A DNA stretch of 64,000 bases from Gordonia aichiensis NBRC 108223 (lineage in GTDB: Bacteria > Actinomycetota > Actinomycetes > Mycobacteriales > Mycobacteriaceae), in contig NZ_BANR01000018.1 in assembly GCF_000332975.1 (NCBI RefSeq), positions 1 to 64,000 on the forward strand. Direction: 5' to 3'. Position 1 is the first letter of the stretch. Each line of letters starts with the position of its first letter. This document shows, piece by piece, positions 1 to 7,919 of the stretch. The notes beneath the pieces are model-generated. The model did not search any database. It saw only the letters and a program-made list of their open reading frames with translations, and was not told the origin of the DNA. The translations under genes were made by a program, and so were the position numbers.

Positions 1-2
1 GC

Positions 3-413
3 GCCGTCAATCGCCAGGCAGTCAGCGTCGAGGCGGTCACCGAGTTGGATGTTCTCTCCTTCAACGTGGACCGACTGCGTCGGTTTGTCCGGTCGGAGCC
101 AGAGGTCGGGTGGGCGTTGGCTCAACTCGTTGGATCGGTTGCCACGGAGGTCATCGACATGATGTCGTCGACTGTCTTCGGGTCCGTGCGTCGCCGACTG
201 TCCCGTCACCTGCTCGACCTGGCGATCCAGCAATCCGGCGAGTTGGTTGTCGTGCAGGACCAACAGGAGATGGCTGACGCCATCGGGTCGGTGCGGGAGG
301 TCGTCGGCCGAACCCTACGAGAGCTTCGCGATCGCGGCTTGGTTGCACGCACCGAGCTGGGTCTACGCATCGATGATCCCAACGGCTTGTACATCGTGTC
401 GACCCTCGGCTGA
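3..413 (+). CDS. CRP/FNR-family transcriptional regulator, C-terminal part (truncated by window edge)
   Basis: The frame is open from the first bases of the window, so the start and most of the cyclic-nucleotide-binding-like sensor domain lie outside it. What remains is the end of the beta-roll, a long dimerisation helix (about residues 25-55) and a Crp-type winged helix-turn-helix: helices around QQEMADAIGSVREVVGRTLR, then the wing GLVARTELGLRIDD. The family binds DNA as a dimer and usually responds to a small effector, redox state or oxygen; no cysteines that would bind an Fe-S cluster are visible in this part, so the signal cannot be named. It lies 148 bp upstream of the interrupted aldehyde dehydrogenase in the same direction and may regulate it, but that is only a neighbourhood inference. 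A TTG at 45 is in frame but internal to the domain, so it is not the real start. Confidence 0.85.
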   Translation, partial: AVNRQAVSVEAVTELDVLSFNVDRLRRFVRSEPEVGWALAQLVGSVATEVIDMMSSTVFGSVRRRLSRHLLDLAIQQSGELVVVQDQQEMADAIGSVREVVGRTLRELRDRGLVARTELGLRIDDPNGLYIVSTLG

Positions 414-561
414 ATCACATTCACCACGTGACTTTTGTTCTTCCCCGTCCGCGTCCTCGCCCGAAGAATGCGAAGCGGCGTCCGTCACTCCGACGATCGC
501 TTGACCGCGACGATGTGGCGAAGCACGTCATCGAGCGCATGAAGGGACAAGGTAGAAGCGA

Positions 562-762
562 ATGACCCAGAACCAGCGTTGGACCGGGATGATCTTCAAC
601 GGCACGTGGATTCCCGCCGAAGGCGGCGCCACAACCAAGATCGTGAGCCCGCTCGATGGCGAGGTTATTGCCGAGGTGGGCGAAGCCTCCGTTGGCGACG
701 TCGCGCGCGCCGCCGAATCAGCGGCTGACGCCGGAAGAGAGTGGGACGCCCTAGTGTTCTGA
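562..762 (+). pseudogene. Aldehyde dehydrogenase, 5' fragment (split by IS630-family element)
   Basis: This is the first 64 codons of an NAD(P)-dependent aldehyde dehydrogenase, beginning with ATG behind the purine-rich stretch AAGGTAGAAGCGA. The N-terminal FNGTWIPAEGG and KIVSPLDGEVIAEVGEA segments are the usual start of the family. After codon 64 (CTA, 751-753) the frame enters the insertion sequence, reads two foreign codons and stops at 760-762. Joining base 753 directly to base 1888 restores an uninterrupted frame (AGREWDALGIDERVAVFNRA), so the gene was intact before insertion and would have coded for 478 residues. The fragment alone cannot be an active enzyme: it lacks the cofactor domain and the catalytic cysteine. 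Confidence 0.9.
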
Positions 763-772
763 GTCATTAATT
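754..772 (+). repeat. IS630 terminal inverted repeat, left
   Basis: The sequence GTGTTCTGAGTCATTAATT follows the TA at 752-753. It matches the reverse complement of 1867-1885 at 18 of 19 positions. Confidence 0.92.
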
Positions 773-808
773 CGTGTGCAGTAGTGGGCGATGGAGTCGA
801 GGATCTGG

Positions 809-1843
809 TCAGCGGTCTTGACCCACACGTTGGGGGCGGGGGTTGTCGTTCCAGGTCTCGATCCATGCTCTGATGTCGGCGTTGAGTGCTCTCACGGTGC
901 GGTGGGTGGAGCGTTGGAGTTTCTTGGTGGTTAGTTCGGCGAACCAGCGTTCGACGAGGTTCATCCAGGATGAGCTCGTCGGGGTGAAGTGGACAACGAA
1001 TCGTGGGTGCGAGGTCAGCCATCGTTTGACCGCGGGCGTCTTGTGGGTAGAGGCGTTGTCCATGACCAGGTGGACGTCGAGCTCGTCGGGTACTTCGGCG
1101 TCGATCTTGCGGAGGAATCCGATGAATTCCGTTGCGCGATGCCGTGAGTGAAGCGAACCGATGACTTTGCCCGACGCGATGTCCAACGCCGCGTACAGGC
1201 TGGAGGTGCCGTTGCGCACGTAGTCGTGGCTGGCCCGTTGCGGGGTGCCCGGGAGCATGGGAAAGATCGGCTGGGTGCGATCGAGCGCTTGGATCTGGGT
1301 CTTCTCGTCAACGCAAAGCACCAGGGCACGTTCGGGTGGGTTCATATAGAGCCCGACGACATCGCGGACCTTCTCGGTGAACAGGGGATCTTTCGACAGC
1401 TTCCACGACTCCTGTTTGTGTGGAGCCAATCCGAACGCTCTCCATACACGCGAAACAGTTGACTGTGACATGTCGAGATGCTCAGCCATCGACCGCGTCG
1501 ACCAGTGTGTCGCATTCTTCGGCGTGGTCTCGAGAGTTGCGGTGATCAGGTCTTTGATCTGCTCGTCGCCGACGGTGCGAGGTCGCCCGGGCCGGGGTTC
1601 GTCGAGCAACCCCTCGCAGCGGTGCTCGACGAACCGGCCTCGCCAGCGCCGCACGGTACCTCGGTTGAGGCCGAGTCGTTGTGCCACTTCAGTATTCGAA
1701 CCGCCATCAGCGGCAGCGAGAACGATTCGTGAGCGCATCGCCAAACCCGAGGCCGTCGTTCGCCGACGCGCCCACCCTTCGAGCTCACGGCGCTCGTCAT
1801 CGGTCAGAACAATATCCACTGCTCGCGGACCCCGGGTTGCCAT
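809..1843 (-). CDS. IS630-family transposase (DDE), C-terminus altered by a probable frameshift
   Basis: The 344-residue product has an N-terminal double helix-turn-helix (about residues 10-140, with LNRGTVRRWRGRF and DMSQSTVSRVWRAFG) and an RNase H-like DDE domain. The catalytic residues are visible: Asp in ALVLCVDEKTQIQALDR, Asp in HLVMDNASTHKT and Glu in SSWMNLVERWFAELT. It would cut and paste the surrounding element at TA sites. The normal IS630 ending NPRP-x-VWVKTADQILDSI is lost: at the G-run pair 832-842 the annotated frame shifts and ends in QRVGQDR. Skipping one base there continues the family-like sequence to a TAG at 753-751, giving 363 residues. The shift could be an inactivating mutation, a sequencing error or recoding; the catalytic core lies before it. 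Confidence 0.93.
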   Translation of the reverse strand: MATRGPRAVDIVLTDDERRELEGWARRRTTASGLAMRSRIVLAAADGGSNTEVAQRLGLNRGTVRRWRGRFVEHRCEGLLDEPRPGRPRTVGDEQIKDLITATLETTPKNATHWSTRSMAEHLDMSQSTVSRVWRAFGLAPHKQESWKLSKDPLFTEKVRDVVGLYMNPPERALVLCVDEKTQIQALDRTQPIFPMLPGTPQRASHDYVRNGTSSLYAALDIASGKVIGSLHSRHRATEFIGFLRKIDAEVPDELDVHLVMDNASTHKTPAVKRWLTSHPRFVVHFTPTSSSWMNLVERWFAELTTKKLQRSTHRTVRALNADIRAWIETWNDNPRPQRVGQDR

Positions 1844-1866
1844 TCCCAGCCTAACAACCGAATGAC

Positions 1867-1885
1867 AATTAATGACTCAGGACAC
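1867..1885 (-). repeat. IS630 terminal inverted repeat, right
   Basis: Read on the minus strand this is GTGTCCTGAGTCATTAATT, differing from the left repeat at one base. It is followed outward by the second TA copy at 1886-1887. Confidence 0.92.
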
Positions 1886-1887
1886 TA

Positions 1888-3132
1888 GGCATCGACGAGC
1901 GCGTTGCCGTGTTCAACCGTGCGGCCGCCATCATCGAGCGAGACGCCGACGAGATCCGCGAATGGATCCAGAATGAAGTTGGCTCAGTGTCCGGCATGAC
2001 AGCCGTTGAAATCCAGTACGGCACTGAACTCGTCCGCCAGGGCGCCGCACTGTGTGCCTCACCCCGCGGCGAGATACTGCCGCCAATGAAGCCCGGCCAG
2101 AAGAACTATGCCCGCCGAGTGCCCCGGGGCGTCGTCGGCGTCATCGGTCCGTGGAACGCGCCCTTCATGTTGTCCCTGCGCAACGTGGCTCCAGCGCTCG
2201 CACTCGGGAACGCCGTCGTCTTGAAGCCGGCCCCACAGACCCCGGTGTCGGGTGGCGTCCTCATCGCCCGCATCTTCGAGGAGGCCGGCCTGCCTGCGGG
2301 GGTGCTCCAGGTGGTCCCCGGTGACGGGCCGACTGGTGCCGCGCTGACCACTGATCCGAACATCAACTCGATTGCCTTCACAGGCTCGACCGCGATCGGA
2401 AGGACTGTCGGGCGCGCCGCCAGCGAGAACCTCAAGCCCGTTCAGCTGGAACTCGGCGGCAACAATGCCTACATCGTGCTCGAGGACGCAAACCTGGAGA
2501 CTGCGGTCGACATCGGCTTGGCCTGCTCCGTCTTCGCGAACGGCCAGGGATGCCTGGTCATCGGGCGACACCTCGTGCACGAAAACATCGCCGAGGAGTA
2601 CGCCGCGACGATCGCGGCAGCTGCGGCGGACGTGAAAGCCGTGGACCCGCGCACCAACTCCGAGACGATGCAAGGGCCGCTGGTCAACCAGAAGCAACTC
2701 GACCACGCGGTAGACCTCACCCGGCGCGCCGAGGCCGCGGGCGCACGCAAGCTCGTCGGCGATCCGCCGGAGGGCCTGTACTTCTCGGCCCACGTCTATG
2801 ACGATGTCGCCGCGGACAACCCGTTGTTCCTCGAGGAAACTTTCGCGCCGGTCGTGGGCATCACTTCCTTCAAGACCGATGAGGAGGCCATCGCCCTGGC
2901 CAACGCCTCCGAATACGGACTGACCTGTTCAATCATGACCAGCGATGCCGGACGTGCGATGGCCATTGCCGACAACATCCGCTCGGGAAACATCCACATC
3001 AATGACGTCACCTCACTCGCCGTCGCGTGGGCGCCGCTCGGCGGTGTTGGATACTCTGGCAATGGCACTGCCTTCGGCGGCAGTGCGGACCTCGACGCCT
3101 ACACCTCTTGGCAGTGGGTTACGCAAAGCTGA
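1888..3132 (+). pseudogene. Aldehyde dehydrogenase, 3' part (benzaldehyde/vanillin dehydrogenase-like)
   Basis: This is the remaining 414 codons of the split enzyme, in the frame that joins codon 64 upstream of the IS. It holds all catalytic elements: the NAD(P) fold with GVIGPWNAPFMLSLRNVAPAL and VLKPAPQTP, the FTGSTAIGRTVG loop, the general base in LELGGNNAYIV, and the nucleophile Cys in FANGQGCLVIGRHLVH. The closest subfamily by eye is the benzaldehyde, vanillin or phenylacetaldehyde type, which oxidises aromatic aldehydes to acids, but the substrate is not provable here. A GTG at 1909 could begin a 407-residue product lacking about 70 N-terminal residues; no convincing ribosome-binding site precedes it, so I treat this as a disrupted gene. 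A GC-rich hairpin follows the stop. Confidence 0.88.
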
Positions 3133-3150
3133 TCCAGGCACGTGGCACCA

Positions 3151-3184
3151 GCCGGCCGGTAGCGCGCAGGATCCGCCGGCCGGC
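3151..3184 (+). terminator. GC-rich hairpin after the aldehyde dehydrogenase
   Basis: GCCGGCCGG at 3151-3159 can pair with CCGGCCGGC at 3176-3184 across a 16-base loop. There is no clear T-tract after it, so it is a candidate intrinsic terminator only. Apart from this I see nothing in the 200-base gap before the next gene. Confidence 0.35.
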
Positions 3185-3332
3185 GGACCATCTCCCAGTT
3201 ACTCAAAGCAGCGTTTCAGATTCTCATGAGGAACGAGCTCGTCAGGCTTGTCGTGCACGACCCGCACGACCGCACCACGCATCACTCGCGCTATGCAGAA
3301 CCGAATCGGGGTCTAGGGCCCCGCGTAGCTGA

Positions 3333-4076
3333 TCAGGTCAGACCGAGCCCGCCGTCGAGTACCACGCACTCGCCGGTGATGTAGTCCGAATCAATAAGCG
3401 CCAGTGCGGTTTTCGCGACATCGTCGACGCCTGCTGGCCTGCGCATGGGCGCTCGCTCACGCCATAGCGTGTGACTGTCGGCCCACCCTGCGGTGAGCGG
3501 GGTGTCGACGAGACCGGGCGCGACGGCGTTGACCCGGATGTCAGGCGCGAGTGTCAGGGCCAGAAGTCGGGTCGTGTGGATCAGTGCAGCTTTGCTCGCC
3601 GCGTAGGGGATCGACGCTCCCTTCGGCCGTACTCCCGCGTGAGATGCGATGTTCAGCACTGCTCCCGGTCTGCCATCACCAGCCGCCGCGCGTAGATGGG
3701 GTTCGGCTTCGGCCACCAGCCGAAACGGGGCAATCGCGTTCACCTCGAACAACTCTCGCCAGACCTGAGCCGACGCTGCCTGCAGATCTGCATGCGGTAT
3801 CACCGAGCTGATACCTGCGTTGTTGACGAGAACGTCCATGCGTCCGGCAACACGGATGCTCTCGTCGATGAGGTGCCGCCGTTGATCGTCGTCGGCAAGA
3901 TCTGCCTGCAGATACGTGGCGTCGACCAGTTCGGCAGCCAGTACCCGCCCTGCGTCAACCGACGCCCGCGAGTGCAGTATCACGTGGTAACCGGCCCGCG
4001 CCAGGTGTCGGGCAATGCCGAGTCCTATGCCCGACGTCGCGCCGGTCACCAGTGCCACCCGCTTGGTCATGTTCAT
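3333..4076 (-). CDS. Short-chain dehydrogenase/reductase (classical SDR)
   Basis: The 247-residue protein is a complete classical SDR: the glycine-rich cofactor loop VTGATSGIGLGIARHLARAG (residues 9-28), the NNAG motif (about residues 86-89), the active-site Ser in VLNIASHAG, and Tyr/Lys in YAASKAAL. The family interconverts alcohols and ketones using NAD(H) or NADP(H). Asp/Arg selection is not clear from the loop, so the cofactor is open. The C-terminal SDYITGECVVLDGGLGLT is the usual SDR ending. It is divergent from the DHFR-like reductase at 4153, with 76 bp between them. The substrate is unknown; labels such as 3-oxoacyl-ACP reductase would be over-specific. Confidence 0.88.
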   Translation of the reverse strand: MNMTKRVALVTGATSGIGLGIARHLARAGYHVILHSRASVDAGRVLAAELVDATYLQADLADDDQRRHLIDESIRVAGRMDVLVNNAGISSVIPHADLQAASAQVWRELFEVNAIAPFRLVAEAEPHLRAAAGDGRPGAVLNIASHAGVRPKGASIPYAASKAALIHTTRLLALTLAPDIRVNAVAPGLVDTPLTAGWADSHTLWRERAPMRRPAGVDDVAKTALALIDSDYITGECVVLDGGLGLT

Positions 4077-4152
4077 GGATCAACGCTAAAACATCGTCGC
4101 CTCGTAGCCCGCGGCGACAACACGACGGTGTCCTCTATGCGAGGATTGCCCG

Positions 4153-4734
4153 ATGCGGAGACTCGTGTACTACGTGGCAACGACGCTCGACGGATTTGTT
4201 GCCGGGCCCGACGGTGGCGACCCATCCGGCTCCGACTTCTTTCCGATCACTGACGACGGCATCAGATTCGTCGTCGAGAACTATCCCGAGACGCTACCCG
4301 CGCCAGCGCGTCACGCCTTGGGAATCGACAGCGAGGGAACTGTTTTCGACACGGTAGTCGAGGGTCGCGGTTCATACGAGGTCGGTCTTGATGCGGGCCT
4401 CGACGACGCCTATCCGCACCTGCGGCATGTGGTCTTCTCGACGACTCTGCCCGAGACCGCCTCTGGTGCAGTTGAAATCGTGCGAGATGACCCTATCGTG
4501 AAGGTGCGTGAACTGAAGCTCGAAGAGGGACTGGACATCTGGCTGGTCGGCGGCGGAACGCTGGCACATGCGCTGCTGCCCGAGATCGACAGGCTGATTC
4601 TCAAGGTGAACCCATCGATCATCGGCAGCGGTATATCACTGTTCAATGGACCATTCTTGCCGACGCTGTTCACTGCGGTCGACGAGACGTTGCTGCCCGG
4701 GGGAGTGCGCGTGCTCACCTACGACCGACGCTGA
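4153..4734 (+). CDS. RibD C-terminal/dihydrofolate reductase-like protein
   Basis: The 193-residue product starts with the typical MRRLVYYVATTLDGFVAGPD and contains the WLVGGGTLAHALL motif of the RibD_C/DHFR superfamily, which binds NADPH and reduces pteridine- or pyrimidine-type substrates. It lacks the deaminase half of RibD and the full DHFR substrate pocket, so it is one of the many stand-alone actinobacterial paralogues, for which activity has rarely been shown. It is divergent from the SDR gene and followed 49 bp later by a VOC protein. Confidence 0.82.
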   Translation: MRRLVYYVATTLDGFVAGPDGGDPSGSDFFPITDDGIRFVVENYPETLPAPARHALGIDSEGTVFDTVVEGRGSYEVGLDAGLDDAYPHLRHVVFSTTLPETASGAVEIVRDDPIVKVRELKLEEGLDIWLVGGGTLAHALLPEIDRLILKVNPSIIGSGISLFNGPFLPTLFTAVDETLLPGGVRVLTYDRR

Positions 4735-4783
4735 CCGAACCGCGACTCGACGAGGGGAGACCGGTCGATGGGAGAGTGGACGC

Positions 4784-5131
4784 ATGCGTGTTGATCGAGT
4801 GGTTCCCAATCTGACCGTCGCCGATCTCCGCCGAGCCGTGGCCGAGCACTCGGAGGTGCTCGGACTGCGCGTGCTCATGGATCACGGCTGGATCGTGACC
4901 CTGGGAGACGACGACGGGCATCAGCTCAGCGTCATGACCGAAGACGCGTCCGCACCCGTGAACCCCGACGTCTCGGTGTTCGTCGACGACGTCCGAGAGG
5001 CGTTCGCGCACGCGACCGCTGCCGGAGTCGACATCGTGCACCCGCTCACCGACGAACCCTGGGGAGTCACCCGATTCTTCTACCGTGCGTCGGACGGTCG
5101 GGTGATCAACGTCGGCACGCACACTGCGTAA
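4784..5131 (+). CDS. VOC (glyoxalase/bleomycin-resistance-like) family protein
   Basis: The start at ATG 4784 is chosen because GGAG lies nine bases upstream and the family fold begins at once with VDRVVPNLTVADLRRAVA. The 115-residue protein has the paired beta-alpha-beta-beta-beta units of vicinal oxygen chelate proteins (residues 3-55 and 62-113). It ends in DEPWGVTRFFYRASDGRVIN, the common C-terminal pattern of glyoxalase-like proteins. The metal ligands of true glyoxalase I are not all apparent, so it could be a binding or resistance protein rather than an enzyme. Function unassigned. Confidence 0.8.
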   Translation: MRVDRVVPNLTVADLRRAVAEHSEVLGLRVLMDHGWIVTLGDDDGHQLSVMTEDASAPVNPDVSVFVDDVREAFAHATAAGVDIVHPLTDEPWGVTRFFYRASDGRVINVGTHTA

Positions 5132-5229
5132 CCGCGTCACCGGTCATCAGCCGCGACCCGAAGAACCTCTACATTCACCGTGAGCCGAACGTTTGGGATT
5201 TTGCTCGCTTGTCTGGCTAGTGTTCTCCG

Positions 5230-7056
5230 GTGAGCCGTACGAGTTCTGCACCCACGCAGTCGACGACACGAGCCGCCCGACTATCCGTCCTCGGAGTGGT
5301 CGTGGCACTCGTCGCGTTGATGACAGCCGCTTTGAGTCCCATACCGTTGGCGTCGGCCGCACCCGCCGACAATTGTTCACCGCCGGGCCAGAATTCGGCG
5401 TCGGCGGCACCCACCAACCTCGCTGCCGCCGAGCAGGGCGGCGAGGACCGGTACACCACTGCCGATACCACGCCAGTGGATCAGATCAACGTCAACGATC
5501 TGGGACTGGGCACGCCCGGGGTGATCTCGGTGGGCACACTCTCGGACGCCGGACCGAGCATCTGCGTGAACAGCAAGGGCACGTTCACCGGGTTCGACAA
5601 TGAACTGCTCAGAGCGATCGCCGCGAAACTCGGCCTCCGGATCGAGCTCTCGGGCACCGAGTTCTCCGGGCTGCTCGCACAGGTCGCCAACCATCGTTTC
5701 GACGTCGGGTCGTCGTCGATCACAACCACGGACGAGCGACGCAGGACTGTCGCGTTCACCAACGGGTACGACTTCGGATACTTCTCGCTGGTCGCCCCGA
5801 CCGGAGGCAGCATCAAGGGCTTCGGCAGTCTGGGTCAGAACACCCGAATCGGCGTCGTCCAGGGCACGGTGCAAGACGATTACGTCGTCAACACTCTGCA
5901 CCTGGAGCCCGTCAAGTTTCCCGACTACGCCACGGCATACGCGAACCTCAAGAGCGGCCAGATCGATGCATGGGTCGCGCCGTCGCAGCAGGCCGAGGGC
6001 GCCGTCAAGCCAGGCGACGGCACCGCCATCATCGAAAACACCTTCAGCGTCAACAACTTCGTCGCGTGGGCGGTAGCACCTGACAAGCCGAAACTGGTGG
6101 CCGCCCTCAACTCGGGCCTCGACGCCGTCATCGCCGACGGCACCTACGCCAAGCTGTACTCCGACTGGGTGCCACGCGAACTGCCCACGGGGTGGAAGCC
6201 GGGAAGCAAGGCAGCACCGGCGCCGGAGCTACCCGACTTCGCGGCCATCGCCAAACAGAATGCGGCGAAGAAGTCTGACGAGAGTGCGTCGGAAAAGCCG
6301 AAGAGCACACTCGCGCAACTACGCTCGACGTTCTTCGACTGGGATCTCTACAAGCAGGCGTTCCCCGATCTGATCAAGACGGGGCTGCCGAATACGCTGA
6401 TCCTGTCGGTGGTTTCCGGTCTGATCGGCATCGTGCTCGGCATGCTACTGGCCGTCGCCGGGATCTCCCGATCCCGGTGGCTGCGCTGGCCAGCCCGCAT
6501 CTACACCGACATCTTCCGAGGGCTGCCCGCCGTGGTGGTGATTCTGGTCGTCGGCCTCGGGATAGGGCCGGTGGTCAAGAATCTGACGGGCAACAACCCG
6601 TACTGGCTGGGTGCTTTCGCACTCGGCCTGCTCGCGGCCGCCTACATCGGAGAGATCTTCCGCTCGGGCATTCAGAGCGTCGACGCCGGACAATTGGAGG
6701 CATCGCGCGCCATCGGATTCTCCTACCGCGAGTCGATGCGATTGGTCGTCGTCCCGCAGGGCGTTCGTCGTGTCCTGCCTGCATTGGTCAATCAGTTCAT
6801 CAGTCTCATCAAGGACAGCTCGCTGATCTACTTCCTCGGTCTTCTGGCCAGCCAACGCGAGCTCTTCGCGGTCGGCCGAGATCTCAACGCGCAGACCGGG
6901 AATCTGTCGCCACTGGTTGCCGCGGGCATCGTGTACCTGTGTCTGACCATTCCGCTGACCCACTTCGTCAACTACGTCGACAATCGCCTGCGCACCGGCA
7001 AACAGATTGACGAGAGTACGCCGCCGGTCTCGGCGAGCACCCTTCAGGAGAGCTGA
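5230..7056 (+). CDS. Polar amino acid ABC importer, fused substrate-binding protein and permease
   Basis: This 608-residue protein combines two normally separate importer parts. Residues 1-45 are a signal peptide or anchor ([20 protein letters not shown], then an Ala-rich cleavage-like region). Residues about 90-335 are a family 3 periplasmic-binding domain ([35 protein letters not shown]). A charged linker follows, and from about 365 to 590 there is a His/Glu/Gln-type permease with several membrane segments and the EAA loop [20 protein letters not shown] that contacts the ATPase. It should capture an amino acid outside the membrane and pass it through itself. The ATPase gene starts one base after its stop. 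The GTG start follows CTCCGG only weakly. Confidence 0.92.
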   Translation: MSRTSSAPTQSTTRAARLSVLGVVVALVALMTAALSPIPLASAAPADNCSPPGQNSASAAPTNLAAAEQGGEDRYTTADTTPVDQINVNDLGLGTPGVISVGTLSDAGPSICVNSKGTFTGFDNELLRAIAAKLGLRIELSGTEFSGLLAQVANHRFDVGSSSITTTDERRRTVAFTNGYDFGYFSLVAPTGGSIKGFGSLGQNTRIGVVQGTVQDDYVVNTLHLEPVKFPDYATAYANLKSGQIDAWVAPSQQAEGAVKPGDGTAIIENTFSVNNFVAWAVAPDKPKLVAALNSGLDAVIADGTYAKLYSDWVPRELPTGWKPGSKAAPAPELPDFAAIAKQNAAKKSDESASEKPKSTLAQLRSTFFDWDLYKQAFPDLIKTGLPNTLILSVVSGLIGIVLGMLLAVAGISRSRWLRWPARIYTDIFRGLPAVVVILVVGLGIGPVVKNLTGNNPYWLGAFALGLLAAAYIGEIFRSGIQSVDAGQLEASRAIGFSYRESMRLVVVPQGVRRVLPALVNQFISLIKDSSLIYFLGLLASQRELFAVGRDLNAQTGNLSPLVAAGIVYLCLTIPLTHFVNYVDNRLRTGKQIDESTPPVSASTLQES

Positions 7057-7057
7057 C

Positions 7058-7831
7058 ATGGCCGACGTAACTGACACTTCGAGTGCCGCCGCGACACAAC
7101 ACCGCGACGCGGTTTCTCTCACGGGGAAAGACCTACACCTCTCGTTCGGCAAGAATCACGTGCTCCGTGGCATCAGTCTCGATGTGGATGCCGGAAGCAC
7201 GACGACGGTCATCGGTCCGTCCGGCTCAGGAAAGTCGACGCTGCTGCGGGTCCTGAACCGACTGCACGAGCCCGACAGCGGGGACATCCTGCTCGACGGC
7301 CGATCGGTCCTGAAAGACAACCCCGACGAACTGCGCCGACGCATCGGCATGGTCTTTCAGCACTTCAACTTGTTCCCGCACATGAGTGTGGCCGACAACG
7401 TGGCACTCGGTCCGCGCAGGCTACTGGGTTTGTCCAAGGACGAGGCCAGAGCACGTGCGATCGATGAGCTTGACGTCGTGGGGCTGCGCGCAAAAGCCGA
7501 CGTCCGTCCGGCCAACCTGTCCGGCGGTCAGCAACAGCGGGTCGCGATCGCGCGTGCGCTGGCCATGGCGCCGCAGGTCATGTTCTTCGACGAGGCCACC
7601 TCAGCACTCGACCCGGAACTGGTGAAGGGCATCCTGGCGCTGATGACCGAACTCGCCGGGCAGGGCATGACGATGGTCGTGGTGACCCACGAGATGGGGT
7701 TCGCACGCACCGTGGCCGACAACGTGGTCTTCATGGATCACGGCGAGGTGGTGGAGACCGGTACGCCGGATCAACTGTTCACCGACGCGAGATCCGATCG
7801 GTTGAAGGCCTTTCTGTCCCAGGTGCTCTGA
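7058..7831 (+). CDS. Polar amino acid ABC transporter ATP-binding protein (GlnQ-like)
   Basis: The 257-residue ATPase powers the fused importer upstream; the ATG is one base after the permease stop and AGGAG lies about ten bases before it inside the preceding gene, so the two are translationally linked. Walker A is GPSGSGKST, the Q-loop [10 protein letters not shown], the signature [15 protein letters not shown], Walker [13 protein letters not shown], and the H-loop VVVTHEMGF. The FNLFPHMTV-like loop and THEMGFAR segment are typical of glutamine/arginine/histidine importers. The N-terminal 20 residues form a polar extension before the domain. Confidence 0.93.
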   Translation: MADVTDTSSAAATQHRDAVSLTGKDLHLSFGKNHVLRGISLDVDAGSTTTVIGPSGSGKSTLLRVLNRLHEPDSGDILLDGRSVLKDNPDELRRRIGMVFQHFNLFPHMSVADNVALGPRRLLGLSKDEARARAIDELDVVGLRAKADVRPANLSGGQQQRVAIARALAMAPQVMFFDEATSALDPELVKGILALMTELAGQGMTMVVVTHEMGFARTVADNVVFMDHGEVVETGTPDQLFTDARSDRLKAFLSQVL

Positions 7832-7919
7832 TTGGTGCCCGAATGATCCATCAGGTGGCGGAGAGCTGTAACACGACTCCCCGGCAGTGCACGGCACCGT
7901 GAATGGGACCATGTGAGGC

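Larger units (their letters stand above)
754..1885. mobile_element. IS630-family insertion sequence, 1132 bp, inserted at a TA dinucleotide
   Basis: The element carries one DDE transposase gene on the minus strand and is bounded by near-perfect 19-bp terminal inverted repeats (754-772 and 1867-1885, one mismatch at the fifth position). The dinucleotide TA is present on both sides (752-753 and 1886-1887), which is the target duplication expected of the IS630/Tc1/mariner superfamily. Removing the element and one TA restores the reading frame of the aldehyde dehydrogenase exactly, which fixes the ends to the base. The very small divergence between the two terminal repeats and the intact host gene halves argue for a recent insertion. 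Confidence 0.95.

Noticed and set aside
5180..5241. Two similar GTGAGCCG starts before the fused importer.
   Set aside because: The first is out of frame with the gene; the similarity is likely chance, so GTG 5230 was kept.
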